Shown one piece after another: positions 37,990-47,488 of a stretch of DNA of 64,000 bases. The DNA is from Marinomonas arctica (GTDB taxonomy: Bacteria; Pseudomonadota; Gammaproteobacteria; Pseudomonadales; Marinomonadaceae). Within the stretch, counting starts at the first letter, position 1, and every line of letters starts with the position of its first letter. The notes under the pieces are model-generated. The model had not been told where the DNA came from and made no database searches. It saw only the letters and a program-made list of their open reading frames with translations. Location of the stretch: positions 112,632 to 176,631 of the forward strand of contig NZ_QHJF01000013.1 of assembly GCF_003259225.1 (NCBI RefSeq), written 5' to 3'. The position numbers and the translations under genes were made by a program.

Positions 37990-39402
37990 ATGGATTGCCC
38001 CTTATACGAAAAAATTGCCAACCAAATTGAACAACAAGTTCATGAGGGGATTTTCTTACCGGGCGCCAAAATTCCTTCTGTGCGAAAATCCAGCAAACAA
38101 ATGGACGTTAGCGTCGCTACCGTACTGCAAGCCTATAGTTTGCTAGAAGACCGAGGCGTCATAAAAGCGCGCCCGCAAAAAGGCTATTTTGTTCAAGAAA
38201 CTCAGCTTCAACAGAATGAACCTGCAAAAATCGAACCGACTCAGAACGATGGCTCCATACACGCCTTATTAAGACGTTTATTACACGTATCACAAGATGA
38301 AAGTATCATTCAATTTGGTGCGGCCATTCCCAAAAGCCCGTTTCTCCCCATACGTCAATTACAACGTTCAGTGGGGCGTCTCATGCGTTTAGAGCCCGAA
38401 ATATGCGCCGCTTATGAATTCACCCCTGGTTCATTAAGCCTTCGCCGCCAGATCGCCATTCGCATGTTAGACAGCGGCTGTCAGCTTCAACCTGACGACA
38501 TAACCATTACACTAGGCTGTCAAAACGCCTTAATGCTGTCCTTGCAAGCAGTGGCAAAGCCCGGGGACACCATTGCCATCGAAAGCCCCGCCTACCATGG
38601 CGTGTTGCAAATCATCGAAGTACTCAATCTAAAAGCCATAGAAATACCCTGCTCAGCACAACATGGTATTGATTTAAATTTACTGGAAGAAGCCGCAAAA
38701 GAATGGCAAATAAAAGCCTGTGTGGTGACCCCAAACAATCAAAATCCAATTGGCGCGACGCTCAACACACAAGCCAGAAAGCGCCTTATCCAGCAATCGA
38801 TTCAATACAACTTCACCCTTATTGAAGACGATGTTTATGGTGAATTAAGCTACAAAGACAAAAGGGAGCGGTCCCTCAAAGCCGATGACAAACACAATAC
38901 CGTGATTTACTGCAGCTCTTTTTCAAAAAGCATTGCCCCAGGATTTCGTATTGGTTGGGTCGTTGGCGGGCGATTCCAAGCACAAATAGAACACTACGCG
39001 TATGTGCAATCTCTGGCCGTGCCAACGCTGACACAAACGGCCATTGCCAACTTTCTAGAAAATGGTGCTTACGACCGTCACTTGCGTAAAACCCGACAGT
39101 CCTATCAAGACAACTTGATCCGTTGCCAAGCGCTCATTCAGGAGCACTTTCCTAAAGGCACCCATACCTCTACCCCACAGGGTGGATTTTTGTTGTGGGT
39201 CACGCTACCAAGCACCATAAACGCTATGACGCTCTACACCCAAGCCTTAGATAATAAAATCGGACTGTTACCCGGTTTGGCCTTTAGCTTAACGGCACAG
39301 TTTAGCCACCATTTTCGCTTAAACTATGCGCTAAATTGGGACAATCAAACCGATGCTGCCCTAAAAAAACTGGGCCAACTCTGCCAACAGCAACTAGACT
39401 AA
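37990..39402 (+). CDS. MocR-type regulator (GntR HTH fused to class I aminotransferase)
   Basis: A PLP-dependent transcription regulator. The N-terminal GntR winged HTH (MDCPLYEKIANQIEQQVHEG, then KIPSVRKSSKQMDVSVATVLQAYSLLEDRG) is joined to an aminotransferase fold with VVTPNNQNPIGATL, LIEDDVYGEL and the PLP lysine in YCSSFSKSIAPGFRIGWV. MocR proteins often control vitamin B6, taurine or amino acid genes; the target is unknown. The frame is open to an ATG at 37819, but those 57 extra residues are not family-like. I chose 37990, although it has no clear ribosome binding site. Confidence 0.8.
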   Translation: MDCPLYEKIANQIEQQVHEGIFLPGAKIPSVRKSSKQMDVSVATVLQAYSLLEDRGVIKARPQKGYFVQETQLQQNEPAKIEPTQNDGSIHALLRRLLHVSQDESIIQFGAAIPKSPFLPIRQLQRSVGRLMRLEPEICAAYEFTPGSLSLRRQIAIRMLDSGCQLQPDDITITLGCQNALMLSLQAVAKPGDTIAIESPAYHGVLQIIEVLNLKAIEIPCSAQHGIDLNLLEEAAKEWQIKACVVTPNNQNPIGATLNTQARKRLIQQSIQYNFTLIEDDVYGELSYKDKRERSLKADDKHNTVIYCSSFSKSIAPGFRIGWVVGGRFQAQIEHYAYVQSLAVPTLTQTAIANFLENGAYDRHLRKTRQSYQDNLIRCQALIQEHFPKGTHTSTPQGGFLLWVTLPSTINAMTLYTQALDNKIGLLPGLAFSLTAQFSHHFRLNYALNWDNQTDAALKKLGQLCQQQLD

Positions 39403-39603
39403 AAGCCATAATAAAAGCGGCAAAAGACACAAGGTCACACAGTACTTTTTTACATATAAGCAGAGGTTATGAACTTTCATTTAGGCATCTTAAAATTCAT
39501 CTGTACAGACAGAGCAAAAAGCGTACAATTCGCATTCTTTTTTAAACACTCTGCCTTCTTGGCCGATAACATGAATATCTAAAATAGTAGCTGGCTTGTT
39601 GCG

Positions 39604-40014
39604 ATGGAATTTGTTGCACATCCGAGAGACCTTCCGTTAGAGATTACGCTAATAGAAGATCAGCCTTTTCCTCCGATCAGTGAAGAAAGAGCTGGGTTTG
39701 TCGGTATTACTTATGTCACCCTTCGTCCTTTCGATTTTGGACGCTCGGTTAGAATTACATTGGAAGAAATAGACCCCAACTTTTGCGTATCTGGTCGCAT
39801 TGCTTGGTGTCGTCAAGAAGCCGACGGTTACCATATCGCCATCGAATTCCCTACTAAAGAAGAGTGTTATTGTGTTCGCATGATAGAACAGCTCTCTCAG
39901 ATAGAACATTATCGACGCCAGGCAAAAATGGCAGGACGACGATTGAACTACAACGAAGCAGCGGCTGAATGGATACAAAAATTTGCCGCTAGTTTTCCCG
40001 CGTTCACCATTTAA
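39604..40014 (+). CDS. Small protein with a possible PilZ-like domain
   Basis: A 136-residue cytosolic protein. The middle (about 30-90) forms a beta-rich pattern, with FVGITYVTLRPFDFGRSVRI and VSGRIAWCRQEADGYHIAIEF, that resembles the PilZ barrel. The classical c-di-GMP motif (RxxxR with a D/NxSxxG) is not convincingly there, so binding is doubtful. The C-terminus is a charged helix (QIEHYRRQAKMAGRR). It is followed 37 bp later by the DUF501 gene. It could be an unrelated conserved protein. Confidence 0.5.
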   Translation: MEFVAHPRDLPLEITLIEDQPFPPISEERAGFVGITYVTLRPFDFGRSVRITLEEIDPNFCVSGRIAWCRQEADGYHIAIEFPTKEECYCVRMIEQLSQIEHYRRQAKMAGRRLNYNEAAAEWIQKFAASFPAFTI

Positions 40015-40051
40015 TTCTTCTTTTGACGAAGACACTATTCAATAAAATATT

Positions 40052-40567
40052 ATGACCAACACACTTTCTCCGCGTGATCTAGAGATCATCACAGCACAAC
40101 TTGGACGCGCTCCAAGCGGTATCAACGCCATTGCCCATTATTCCCCTAACGGCACCCCACAAGTACTGGAAATGGAAACTTGGGTCTTCGACCAACCTTT
40201 CCCTACCCTGTATTGGTTGTCCAGCAAAGCCATTGATAAAGCCCTCGCAAAAATAGAAAGCCATGGCGTGGTAAAAGAGCTGGAACAACGCATCAAAGAC
40301 GACGAAAGCTTAAGAGAAGCACACTACGCCTCACATCGCGACTACATTACGAGACGTTGGGCAGTAATGAGCCCAGAACACAAAGCCATTATTGAAGAAA
40401 AAGGCTTTAAGCCACTGTTCGACAAGCTTGGGATTGGCGGTATTGCGAATTGGGATCAGGTTCGATGCCTGCACATGCAATATGCCCATCACCTTGCTGG
40501 TGATAACGTTATCGGTCGAATCCTAGACGAAGAATATGGCATGAAAGCCATTGCCGACGCAGAATAA
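40052..40567 (+). CDS. DUF501 family protein
   Basis: A 171-residue cytosolic protein of unknown function. It matches the DUF501 pattern: RAPSGINAIAHYSPNGTPQVL, a tryptophan-rich strand FPTLYWLSSKAIDKALAKIE, then CLHMQYAHHLAGDN near the C-terminus with a conserved Cys/His cluster. The family is often found near growth-related genes in bacteria, but no activity is established to my knowledge. A terminator follows at once. Confidence 0.8.
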   Translation: MTNTLSPRDLEIITAQLGRAPSGINAIAHYSPNGTPQVLEMETWVFDQPFPTLYWLSSKAIDKALAKIESHGVVKELEQRIKDDESLREAHYASHRDYITRRWAVMSPEHKAIIEEKGFKPLFDKLGIGGIANWDQVRCLHMQYAHHLAGDNVIGRILDEEYGMKAIADAE

Positions 40568-40571
40568 CAAA

Positions 40572-40600
40572 AAAGGCAAGCCATCAGCTTGCCTTTATTA
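40572..40600 (+). terminator. Terminator after the DUF501 gene
   Basis: A perfect 10-bp stem, AAAGGCAAGC (40572-40581) with GCTTGCCTTT (40587-40596), loop CATCA, then a short T/A tail. It also faces the convergent small gene at 40643. Confidence 0.85.
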
Positions 40601-40642
40601 TTGTCTTTTCACAGACTAAATTCTAAAACGCTGCAAAAAACT

Positions 40643-40933
40643 TTACTTTAAGCTTTTTAAAATCGCTCTCAGCTCTTCCGGTGTAGACACCTTAGGAAGG
40701 ACTTCGCGAATACGATTGAAGGCAGCCTGAGCAACCGCTGCACGTTGAGCATAAGTTGTCAACGCACCGCCCGTCCAGCCTGCCAATTTCACCATTTCAT
40801 TTTTGAAGTTATTACCACCGACACCATGTCCTCCTAGGGCCATCAATGCGTCTTCAATTTCTAAATAGCTTGGACGCGCCCCACCAAACTTCATAAAATC
40901 ATCTTGCTGTACTTCGGCAAACTGTTTTGACAT
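40643..40933 (-). CDS. Small conserved-looking protein of unknown function
   Basis: A 96-residue soluble protein. A glycine-rich stretch, LMALGGHGVGGNNFKNEMV, lies between two helices, and the C-terminus (NRIREVLPKVSTPEELRAILKSL) is helical. I do not recognise the family. It is tandem with glpK upstream (gap 91 bp) and convergent with the DUF501 gene. AGGT precedes the ATG. The composition and codon use look coding. Confidence 0.55.
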   Translation of the reverse strand: MSKQFAEVQQDDFMKFGGARPSYLEIEDALMALGGHGVGGNNFKNEMVKLAGWTGGALTTYAQRAAVAQAAFNRIREVLPKVSTPEELRAILKSLK

Positions 40934-41024
40934 TCTCTAGACCTTATTTAGAAACACACCTAGCACTAAAGTTAGCCATATTTGCGCGTCGGCACAAGAC
41001 AAAGCATGTATCAAATCGTAAAAA

Positions 41025-42509
41025 TTACGCTCTGGTACGTACACGATCCACCGCTTTTTGCCAACCTTGATACAATTTATCCCCCGTGCCTTTTGCCATC
41101 GTGGGTTCAAAACATTTATCCGCCTTCCACAGCGCCTCAACGTCGTCCAAAGACTGATAAAGACCAACCTGCAACCCTGCCAAAAATGCCGCCCCCAAGG
41201 CTGTGGTCTCGGTGACACAAGGACGCTCTACGGTAATTTCTAATAAATCACTCAAGAACTGCACCATCACATCATTTATGACCATGCCGCCATCAACACG
41301 CAACGAACTAAAGGTTGCCCCGTCCTGCGCCATCGCCCCAACCAGATCCTTGGTTTGATAACATACCGAACGTAGGCCAGCACTGACGATATCAGCAACG
41401 CTTGTATCTCGAGTTAACCCGATCATCGCACCACGGGCATCAGGATCCCAATAGGGAGCGCCCAGCCCTGTAAAAGCGGGTACGAGATACACCGAATCAT
41501 CATTCAAAGCCTGCTTCGCCAAACTTTGCGTTTCTTTGGCATCAGCAAATAACTTCAAGCCATCTCGCAGCCACTGAATGGCCGCACCCGCTACAAAAAT
41601 ACTGCCTTCCAGCGCATAGGTGACTTTTCCATTTAAGCGATAGCCAACCGTAGTGAGCAATTTATGCTCTGAACGAATCGCCTTATCACCGGTGTTCAAG
41701 ATCATGAAACAACCCGTACCGTATGTACTTTTCACCATACCTGGCGTAAAACACGCTTGACCAACCAAGGCCGCCTGCTGATCACCAGCCACACCATTTA
41801 CAGGAATAGCGGCGCCTAACCAAGACGCATCAATCACCCCAAAATCCGCACTGCAATCCATCACTTCTGGGAACAATACATCACCGATTCCCAACAGCTC
41901 AATTAACTCTGCATCCCACTCTTGGGTATGAATATTGAACGCCATCGTACGAGCCGCATTGGTTGCGTCCGTCTTATGGGATTGTCCATTCGTTAATCGC
42001 CATAATAAAAAACTGTCCACGGTACCAAATGCTAAACGCCCAGCCTGTGCCTTCTCACGAGCACCATCAACGTTATCTAATATCCAACGGATTTTGGTAG
42101 CCGAAAAATAGGGATCGATCAGCAAGCCAGTTTTTTCCTGTACTTTTTCGCTCAAACCCTGCTCGCTCAATGTCTGACAAAAGCCGCTAGTGCGTCTATC
42201 CTGCCAAACAATCGCATTATAAACGGGTTTTCCCGTGTCAATATCCCATAGGATCGTTGTTTCTCGCTGATTGGTGATGCCGATGGTTGCTATCGCTTGG
42301 GCGTCGATCCCTGTATCCTTAAGCACAGATTGACACACAGATAAGGTGGATGACCAAATGTCTTCTGGATCATGCTCAACCCAACCATCATTTGGAAATA
42401 TTTGCGGGAACTCCTGCTGAGATTGGCCGACGCGAGTGCCTTTTTCATCAAATAAAATAGCCCGAGAACTGGTGGTGCCTTGATCAATTGCAAGAATATA
42501 ATGGGTCAT
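41025..42509 (-). CDS. glpK: Glycerol kinase
   Basis: A 494-residue FGGY-family kinase that phosphorylates glycerol to glycerol 3-phosphate with ATP. Landmarks are [17 protein letters not shown] at the start, the substrate block [34 protein letters not shown] and [11 protein letters not shown]. Length fits E. coli GlpK (502). It is divergent from glpR, with GlpR-like boxes in the gap. There is no glpF facilitator in the window. Confidence 0.95.
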   Translation of the reverse strand: MTHYILAIDQGTTSSRAILFDEKGTRVGQSQQEFPQIFPNDGWVEHDPEDIWSSTLSVCQSVLKDTGIDAQAIATIGITNQRETTILWDIDTGKPVYNAIVWQDRRTSGFCQTLSEQGLSEKVQEKTGLLIDPYFSATKIRWILDNVDGAREKAQAGRLAFGTVDSFLLWRLTNGQSHKTDATNAARTMAFNIHTQEWDAELIELLGIGDVLFPEVMDCSADFGVIDASWLGAAIPVNGVAGDQQAALVGQACFTPGMVKSTYGTGCFMILNTGDKAIRSEHKLLTTVGYRLNGKVTYALEGSIFVAGAAIQWLRDGLKLFADAKETQSLAKQALNDDSVYLVPAFTGLGAPYWDPDARGAMIGLTRDTSVADIVSAGLRSVCYQTKDLVGAMAQDGATFSSLRVDGGMVINDVMVQFLSDLLEITVERPCVTETTALGAAFLAGLQVGLYQSLDDVEALWKADKCFEPTMAKGTGDKLYQGWQKAVDRVRTRA

Positions 42510-42586
42510 GGTGAATTCTCTTTGAAATCACAGCCACCCAAAAACTGAGCGACTTAAAATTAATTGTTGTTTTGTTTTTTGAACAT

Positions 42587-42608
42587 GAATATTCAAATGC
42601 GAATATTC
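42587..42608. promoter_or_regulatory. GlpR-type operator in the glpK-glpR gap
   Basis: Two copies of the palindrome GAATATTC (42587-42594 and 42601-42608) frame AATATTCAAATGCGAATATT. This matches most positions of the E. coli GlpR consensus (ATGTTCG-N4-CGAACAT type). It lies about 80 bases from both divergent starts, so GlpR may repress glpK and itself here. Confidence 0.55.
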
Positions 42609-42686
42609 TCTATTAAAAACCAATGCGCACTCGTTTAGCAAGCCTCGTTTAACAAGTAATGTCTTTTATCAGGAGAAGAAAACAAT

Positions 42687-43457
42687 ATGGGCCAACTCTC
42701 TCGCCAAGATAATATTGTCGCCATAGTAAAAGAAAAGGGCTATGTGACCATTGATGAATTGGCCAGCCAATTTGCCGTCACGCCACAGACAATTCGCCGC
42801 GATATTAACGAGTTAGCAAAGGCGGACCTAATTCGCCGTCATCACGGTGGCGCCAGCTACGATTCCAGCACAACGAATGTGGCTTATGCAACGCGACAAA
42901 TTTTACAACTTCCAGCAAAAGAACAAATTGCCAAGCGTATTGCGGCCGAAATTCCTAATAACGCCTCCCTCTTTATCAATATTGGTACCACTACGGAAAC
43001 CGTTGCACGAGCCTTACTCAACCATCAAGGCTTACAAGTCATCACTAATAATCTCAATGTAGCGGCCATTTTGAGCGGAAAAGAAGACTTTACCGTGATT
43101 ATTGCGGGCGGAACGGTTCGTTCAAGAGACGGTGGTGTCATGGGTGAAGCAACGATCGACTTTATCAACCAGTTTCGTGTCGATTTCGGCATTATCGGCA
43201 TCAGCGGTATTGATCCGAATGACGGTTCCTTGCTCGATTACGATTACCAAGAAGTACGAGTAGCGCAAAGCATCATTAGCAATTCTCGCACCGTTTTCCT
43301 CGCCGCCGACAGCGCCAAATTTGGACGTAACGCCGTTGTTCGATTAGGTAACATCACACAAGTTGATCGACTTTTCACGGATGAAAATCCACCGAAAGCC
43401 ATCATTAATTTGATGAAAGAACACAAAGTCCGCCTAGAAATCTGTACGCCCAAGTAA
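42687..43457 (+). CDS. glpR: Glycerol-3-phosphate regulon repressor (DeoR family)
   Basis: A 256-residue repressor released from DNA by glycerol 3-phosphate. The N-terminal HTH includes [20 protein letters not shown] and the DeoR signature [23 protein letters not shown]. The sugar-phosphate domain has [31 protein letters not shown] and [20 protein letters not shown] precedes the ATG. A 10-bp hairpin (43446-43468) without a T run straddles its stop codon. Confidence 0.9.
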   Translation: MGQLSRQDNIVAIVKEKGYVTIDELASQFAVTPQTIRRDINELAKADLIRRHHGGASYDSSTTNVAYATRQILQLPAKEQIAKRIAAEIPNNASLFINIGTTTETVARALLNHQGLQVITNNLNVAAILSGKEDFTVIIAGGTVRSRDGGVMGEATIDFINQFRVDFGIIGISGIDPNDGSLLDYDYQEVRVAQSIISNSRTVFLAADSAKFGRNAVVRLGNITQVDRLFTDENPPKAIINLMKEHKVRLEICTPK

Positions 43458-43593
43458 CACTTGGGCGTTGCACATACCATAGAAATGACCTATTAAAAGC
43501 GAGCTTTTCTGCTCTTCACGCTTCAAAAAGCTCAAATATTCACCAAAACTTCACAAACCCTTGTTGTCATAAAGCCCTTAGAGGTTTAATATC

Positions 43594-43620
43594 GAACACA
43601 AATGTTCACTTTCGAACATA
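43594..43620 (+). promoter_or_regulatory. GlpR-type operators upstream of glpD
   Basis: The 20-mer at 43601-43620 (AATGTTCACTTTCGAACATA) matches about 17 of 20 positions of the GlpR consensus. An overlapping dyad, GAACA-CAAA-TGTTC, begins at 43594. They lie 30-60 bases before glpD, suitable for repression. Confidence 0.65.
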
Positions 43621-43651
43621 CACATTCGCATTTTAGATCGTGAGGCTTAGT

Positions 43652-45139
43652 ATGAATCACTCCCATTTTGACCTATTTGTTGTTGGCGGCGGCATTAATG
43701 GCACAGGAATCGCTGCGGATGCCGCGGGACGAGGCCTAAATGTTGGCCTTTGCGAAATGGGAGACTTGGCTAATGCCACTTCATCATCAAGCAGTAAATT
43801 AATCCATGGTGGATTACGTTACCTTGAACATTATGAATTCCGTTTGGTAAAAGAAGCGCTAACAGAACGCGAAGTATTGCTCAAAGTCGCGCCTCATCTT
43901 GTGACCCCAATGCGCTTTCAAATGCCACACCGCCCTCACCTACGCCCAGCGTGGCTGATTCGTATTGGTTTATTCCTTTATGACAATCTGGGCAAACGCG
44001 AAAGGTTGTTAGGCTCAAAGGGTGTCAAATATGGTTCAGACAGCCCATTAAAAGACGATATTACACAAGGCTTCGAATACTCAGACTGTTGGGTAGACGA
44101 TGCCCGCTTGGTGGTTATCAATGCACTGAGTGCACAAGAAAACGGCGCGGCTATTTTTGCCCGCACTCGCTGTGTCGCAGCCAAACGTGTCGATAATCAA
44201 TGGCACATCAGCTTAGAAGATCAAATTACAAAAGAAACCCACGACATCACCGCAAAAGCGTTGGTTAACGCGGCGGGCCCCTGGGTGTCATCCTTTATCG
44301 AAACCAAACTGGAACGAAAAGCCCCCTATGGTATTCGTATGATCAAGGGCAGTCACATTGTGGTACCAAAGCTGTACCAACACTCGAATGCCTTTATCAT
44401 GCAAAATACAGACAAACGCATTGTCTTCGCCATCCCTTATCGCGAACAATACACCCTATTGGGCACAACCGATGTTGAGTACAAAGGCGACCCAAATAAG
44501 GTAGCCATTTCTGAAGAAGAAACAAAATACATATTGAAAGTCGCCAATGACCATTTCAAAAAAACACTCACGCCAAGCGATGTCATTTGGAGTTATTCCG
44601 GGGTGCGACCACTTTTAGAAGATGAGTCGTCAGACCCATCTGCCGTGACTCGCGATTACACCTTGCATCTTGAGGATCAAAACCATCAAGCACCGTTACT
44701 AAGTATTTTTGGCGGCAAAATCACCACCTACCGCAAACTTGCCCTGTCTGCGATGAGCAAGCTGACACCTTATTTCACAAACCTTGGTGACGAATGGACA
44801 CACAGTAAACCGCTACCAGGGGGTGACTTAGGCATGTCTCTGGATGCCTTTGGCATGAAGCTGCAGCGAGATTATCCTTTTATTGGCGCACATCTTGCCC
44901 GTCGTTTCGCCAATAGCTATGGTACGTTAACCCATATACTGCTGAATAAAGCCAATTCTGAACAGGATCTTGGGCAAGACTTTGGCAATCAGCTTTTCCA
45001 AGTCGAAGTGGATTATTTAATCAACCATGAATGGGCTCGTTCAGCACAAGATATTCTTTGGCGTCGCACTAAACTGGGCCTTGAGTTCACCTCAGACCAA
45101 GTCGCGACCCTTGAAAACTACATCCAAACAAAGATTTAA
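43652..45139 (+). CDS. glpD: Aerobic glycerol-3-phosphate dehydrogenase
   Basis: A 495-residue peripheral membrane flavoprotein that oxidises glycerol 3-phosphate to dihydroxyacetone phosphate and passes electrons to ubiquinone. The FAD loop is FVVGGGINGTGIAADAAGRG. SSKLIHGGLRYLEHYEFRLV is the family signature, and IFGGKITTYRKLA closes the flavin site. The GTG at 43640 is in frame, but GAGG before the ATG at 43652 gives the normal N-terminus. With glpK and glpR it completes glycerol use. A terminator follows. Confidence 0.95.
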   Translation: MNHSHFDLFVVGGGINGTGIAADAAGRGLNVGLCEMGDLANATSSSSSKLIHGGLRYLEHYEFRLVKEALTEREVLLKVAPHLVTPMRFQMPHRPHLRPAWLIRIGLFLYDNLGKRERLLGSKGVKYGSDSPLKDDITQGFEYSDCWVDDARLVVINALSAQENGAAIFARTRCVAAKRVDNQWHISLEDQITKETHDITAKALVNAAGPWVSSFIETKLERKAPYGIRMIKGSHIVVPKLYQHSNAFIMQNTDKRIVFAIPYREQYTLLGTTDVEYKGDPNKVAISEEETKYILKVANDHFKKTLTPSDVIWSYSGVRPLLEDESSDPSAVTRDYTLHLEDQNHQAPLLSIFGGKITTYRKLALSAMSKLTPYFTNLGDEWTHSKPLPGGDLGMSLDAFGMKLQRDYPFIGAHLARRFANSYGTLTHILLNKANSEQDLGQDFGNQLFQVEVDYLINHEWARSAQDILWRRTKLGLEFTSDQVATLENYIQTKI

Positions 45140-45177
45140 CTCAACACCATAGTACAAACCAAAATTACGACTGATTT

Positions 45178-45213
45178 GCCCACCTAAATGATTGTCTAGG
45201 TGGGCTTTTTTTG
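45178..45213 (+). terminator. Terminator after glpD
   Basis: GCCCACCTA (45178-45186) pairs perfectly with TAGGTGGGC (45197-45205), followed by a run of seven or more T. A textbook intrinsic terminator. Confidence 0.92.
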
Positions 45214-45260
45214 CTCTACTAAAAAGCACAGCCCATCTCTTCTACAGGAATAAACACACA

Positions 45261-46031
45261 ATGGACTTTGTCTTTTTTGATATCTCTATCTGGATCTATC
45301 TTGCTCTCTTTGGCGCAGCATTTATTGCTGGCGTCATCGACGCTATCGCTGGCGGTGGCGGCTTAATTACCGTGCCCGTTTTATTGGCAGCAGGGCTGTC
45401 GCCAGCAGAGGCACTGGCTACTAATAAATTGCAAGGCTGCGCTGGCACAGTGTCGGCTTCTTATCACTTTGTCAAAAAAGGCCAAGTGAAATTGGCTGAT
45501 ATGTGGTTACCTATTGCCATGACAGCAATAGGCGCCATTTGTGGAACATTACTGGTGTCTTACTTAGACAGTAGTTTGTTGCTCAAAGCCGTGCCTATCA
45601 TCCTGATTGCGGTCGCTATTTTCTTTTTCTTCTTACCCAAAATCCAACCCTATATTGCCAGTAAGTTTTCTCTGACTCATGTGCAATTTGCCTTAATTAT
45701 TGGCACCAGTATTGGCTTTTATGATGGCTTGATCGGTCCTGGTACTGGCGCCTTCTTTTCAACCGCGTATTTGTGTCTGATGGGGCTTACGGTTGTCTCA
45801 GCAACGGCCCATACAAAAGTACTCAATGCCACCAGCAATCTAGCCTCTCTTGCGATGTTTGCTTTCAGTGGGCACATTATTTGGGCGCTGGGTATCGTCA
45901 TGGGCATGGGGCAATGGGTTGGCGCACAGATTGGTTCTCGCCTAGTCATCACCAAAGGGGCAAAATTAATTCGCCCTATGGTCATCATTATGTGTTTGGC
46001 TATTTCTATTAAACTACTGTTGGATAACTAA
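45261..46031 (+). CDS. TSUP family permease (TauE/SafE, DUF81)
   Basis: A 256-residue inner-membrane protein with about eight helices. The TSUP repeats are present: AGVIDAIAGGGGLITVPVLLAAGLSP with TNKLQG in the first half, and GFYDGLIGPGTGAF in the second. The family moves sulfite, sulfoacetate or other organosulfonates outward, or small acids. The frame extends to 45192, but that segment lies in the glpD terminator; AGGAA precedes the ATG at 45261. It ends four bases before the convergent LysR gene. Confidence 0.85.
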   Translation: MDFVFFDISIWIYLALFGAAFIAGVIDAIAGGGGLITVPVLLAAGLSPAEALATNKLQGCAGTVSASYHFVKKGQVKLADMWLPIAMTAIGAICGTLLVSYLDSSLLLKAVPIILIAVAIFFFFLPKIQPYIASKFSLTHVQFALIIGTSIGFYDGLIGPGTGAFFSTAYLCLMGLTVVSATAHTKVLNATSNLASLAMFAFSGHIIWALGIVMGMGQWVGAQIGSRLVITKGAKLIRPMVIIMCLAISIKLLLDN

Positions 46032-46034
46032 TCT

Positions 46035-46970
46035 TCAAAGTTCACTCGGTGTTGTCAACGCATCTTCCGATGAGTATTGGTAACACTGAGTGACCAACCA
46101 ACTAAGCAACTGCTGAACGGGTTCGCGCTGGCGCTGTATTTCTGGACAAACAAACAAATAAGCATGGCCTTCGTCTAGGGCTTCTGAAAACGGCCTCACC
46201 AATCTTCCCTGCTGAATATCATCCATGACCAAGGGTGTCCGCCCTAAAGCCACACCTTGTCCAGCAATCGCCGCTTGCACAGCAAGATCACCACGGTTAA
46301 AGCTAATGCCACGCGAAGGCTTAACCCCTTTTGCGTTCACCAATTGCAACCACTTCTCCCATTCGGCATAAGGGCTGGAAAAGCGCCACTCTGAGTCATC
46401 GTTTAACAATGGCACATGAGCTAATTGACTCGCTTCCGTCAACGCTCGTAACTCAGCAAAAGCTGGACTACAAACGGGAAACACCTTGTCCTTCATCAAA
46501 GGAACAATATACCCCTTAGAACTGTGAACATGACTGTGCACGATCGCCACATCTATTCTGTCACGCTGGAAGTTAACCTCTCTATCATTGGCCTGAATCC
46601 TTAGCTGTAAATCAGGATACGCTTCTTGCAAACTACCTAATCGGGGGATCAACCACTTAGTGGCAAAAGAGGGCATAACAGAGACAGTCAAAATGTTAGA
46701 CGTTTCTTCCTCTTGCAGCTCTAACACCAAATCATTAATTTCATTAAAACTATGGTTTAACTGAACAGCCAAACGGGCTCCTGCTACTGTCAGCTCTAAG
46801 CGCCGATGATAACGAACAAACAAAGTGAGCTTTAAACGCTCTTCGAGCTGTCGAATTTGTTGACTCACCGCGCCCTGTGTAAGATGCATCTCTTGGGCAG
46901 CTTTGGTAAAACTCAAATGACGAGCCGCAATGGCAAACGTGCCTAATCCAGCTAAAGGCAAAGATTTCAT
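46035..46970 (-). CDS. LysR-type regulator, GcvA-like
   Basis: A 311-residue LysR protein. The HTH region (about 5-65) reads LPLAGLGTFAIAARHLSF and MHLTQGAVSQQIRQLEERLKLTLFVRYHRRLELT, characteristic of the GcvA/AmpR-like branch. The ligand domain includes SVMPSFATKWLIPRL, also typical of GcvA. The start at 46970 (ATG) is preferred over a TTG seven codons upstream. The target is not evident. A candidate small RNA is encoded divergently about 250 bp away, reminiscent of the gcvA-gcvB arrangement of enterobacteria, although the RNA sequence is not gcvB-like. Confidence 0.85.
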   Translation of the reverse strand: MKSLPLAGLGTFAIAARHLSFTKAAQEMHLTQGAVSQQIRQLEERLKLTLFVRYHRRLELTVAGARLAVQLNHSFNEINDLVLELQEEETSNILTVSVMPSFATKWLIPRLGSLQEAYPDLQLRIQANDREVNFQRDRIDVAIVHSHVHSSKGYIVPLMKDKVFPVCSPAFAELRALTEASQLAHVPLLNDDSEWRFSSPYAEWEKWLQLVNAKGVKPSRGISFNRGDLAVQAAIAGQGVALGRTPLVMDDIQQGRLVRPFSEALDEGHAYLFVCPEIQRQREPVQQLLSWLVTQCYQYSSEDALTTPSEL

Positions 46971-47183
46971 AAAACCACCACCATAAGACAATGTCAGCTA
47001 CTGCAAAATATCCAAAAAATACCTAACTAAAAAACAAAAAATATCTGAGTGATAAATATAAACCTTACAAAACAAATGCTTAAGATAAGACCAAGTAACG
47101 ATCAAGCCACATCCATCAACAAATGACATCGTGACCTCTATTTTGCATTAATTCAGCTAATCCAACAAATCAATTTATATCGT

Positions 47184-47211
47184 TTGTAACAGACAAGCAA
47201 AACGATAGAAT
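47184..47211 (+). promoter_or_regulatory. Candidate sigma-70 promoter for a small RNA
   Basis: TTGTAA (47184-47189) and TAGAAT (47206-47211) are separated by 16 bases and match the -35 and -10 consensus in 4/6 and 5/6 positions. Transcription would begin near 47218. No open reading frame follows; the transcript would run into the terminator at 47364-47391. Confidence 0.5.
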
Positions 47212-47217
47212 TACTGT

Positions 47218-47391
47218 ATCTCTTAGGTTGAACAGCGGCCTAATATTTACCGATACAGCCCTAACTGTATCTTATCTAAAAGTAGTCCCACAGCTTACTT
47301 TTAGATGAATATCAGCATTCCCCACAGGATGATGTTATTCGCAACTGCTAGTTACTTTTTTTGAAACCGGACGCTTGTCCGGTTTTTTTTT
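47218..47391 (+). ncRNA. Candidate small regulatory RNA (about 174 nt)
   Basis: Between the GcvA-like gene and gap, both on the minus strand, the plus strand carries a complete small transcript unit. It has a promoter-like pair, then stem 1 GATACAG/CTGTATC (47252-47271), stem 2 TCTAAAAGTA/TACTTTTAGA (47275-47305, loop with CCCACAG), an unpaired stretch containing CACAGGATGATG, and an intrinsic terminator AAACCGGAC-GCTT-GTCCGGTTT with nine T (47364-47391). No gene on the plus strand ends here, so the terminator needs another explanation. I do not recognise a known RNA family. The 5' end is inferred. Confidence 0.6.
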
Positions 47392-47425
47392 GCCACATTT
47401 AGACCATTACGCCATCACCTACCAG

Positions 47426-47455
47426 CAAAAAAAACGGCGCCCCTAAGGTCGCCGT
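47426..47455 (-). terminator. Terminator of gap
   Basis: On the minus strand ACGGCG pairs with CGCCGT (47434-47439 with 47450-47455) around a 10-base loop that can partly pair, followed by eight T. It begins 33 bases after the gap stop codon. Confidence 0.85.
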
Positions 47456-47488
47456 CAACTAACACACGTAAATGTGTCCGATCATTCA

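Noticed and set aside
47218..47391. Calling the small RNA candidate GcvB
   Set aside because: The position is similar, but the G/U-rich core and the known stems of GcvB are not present.
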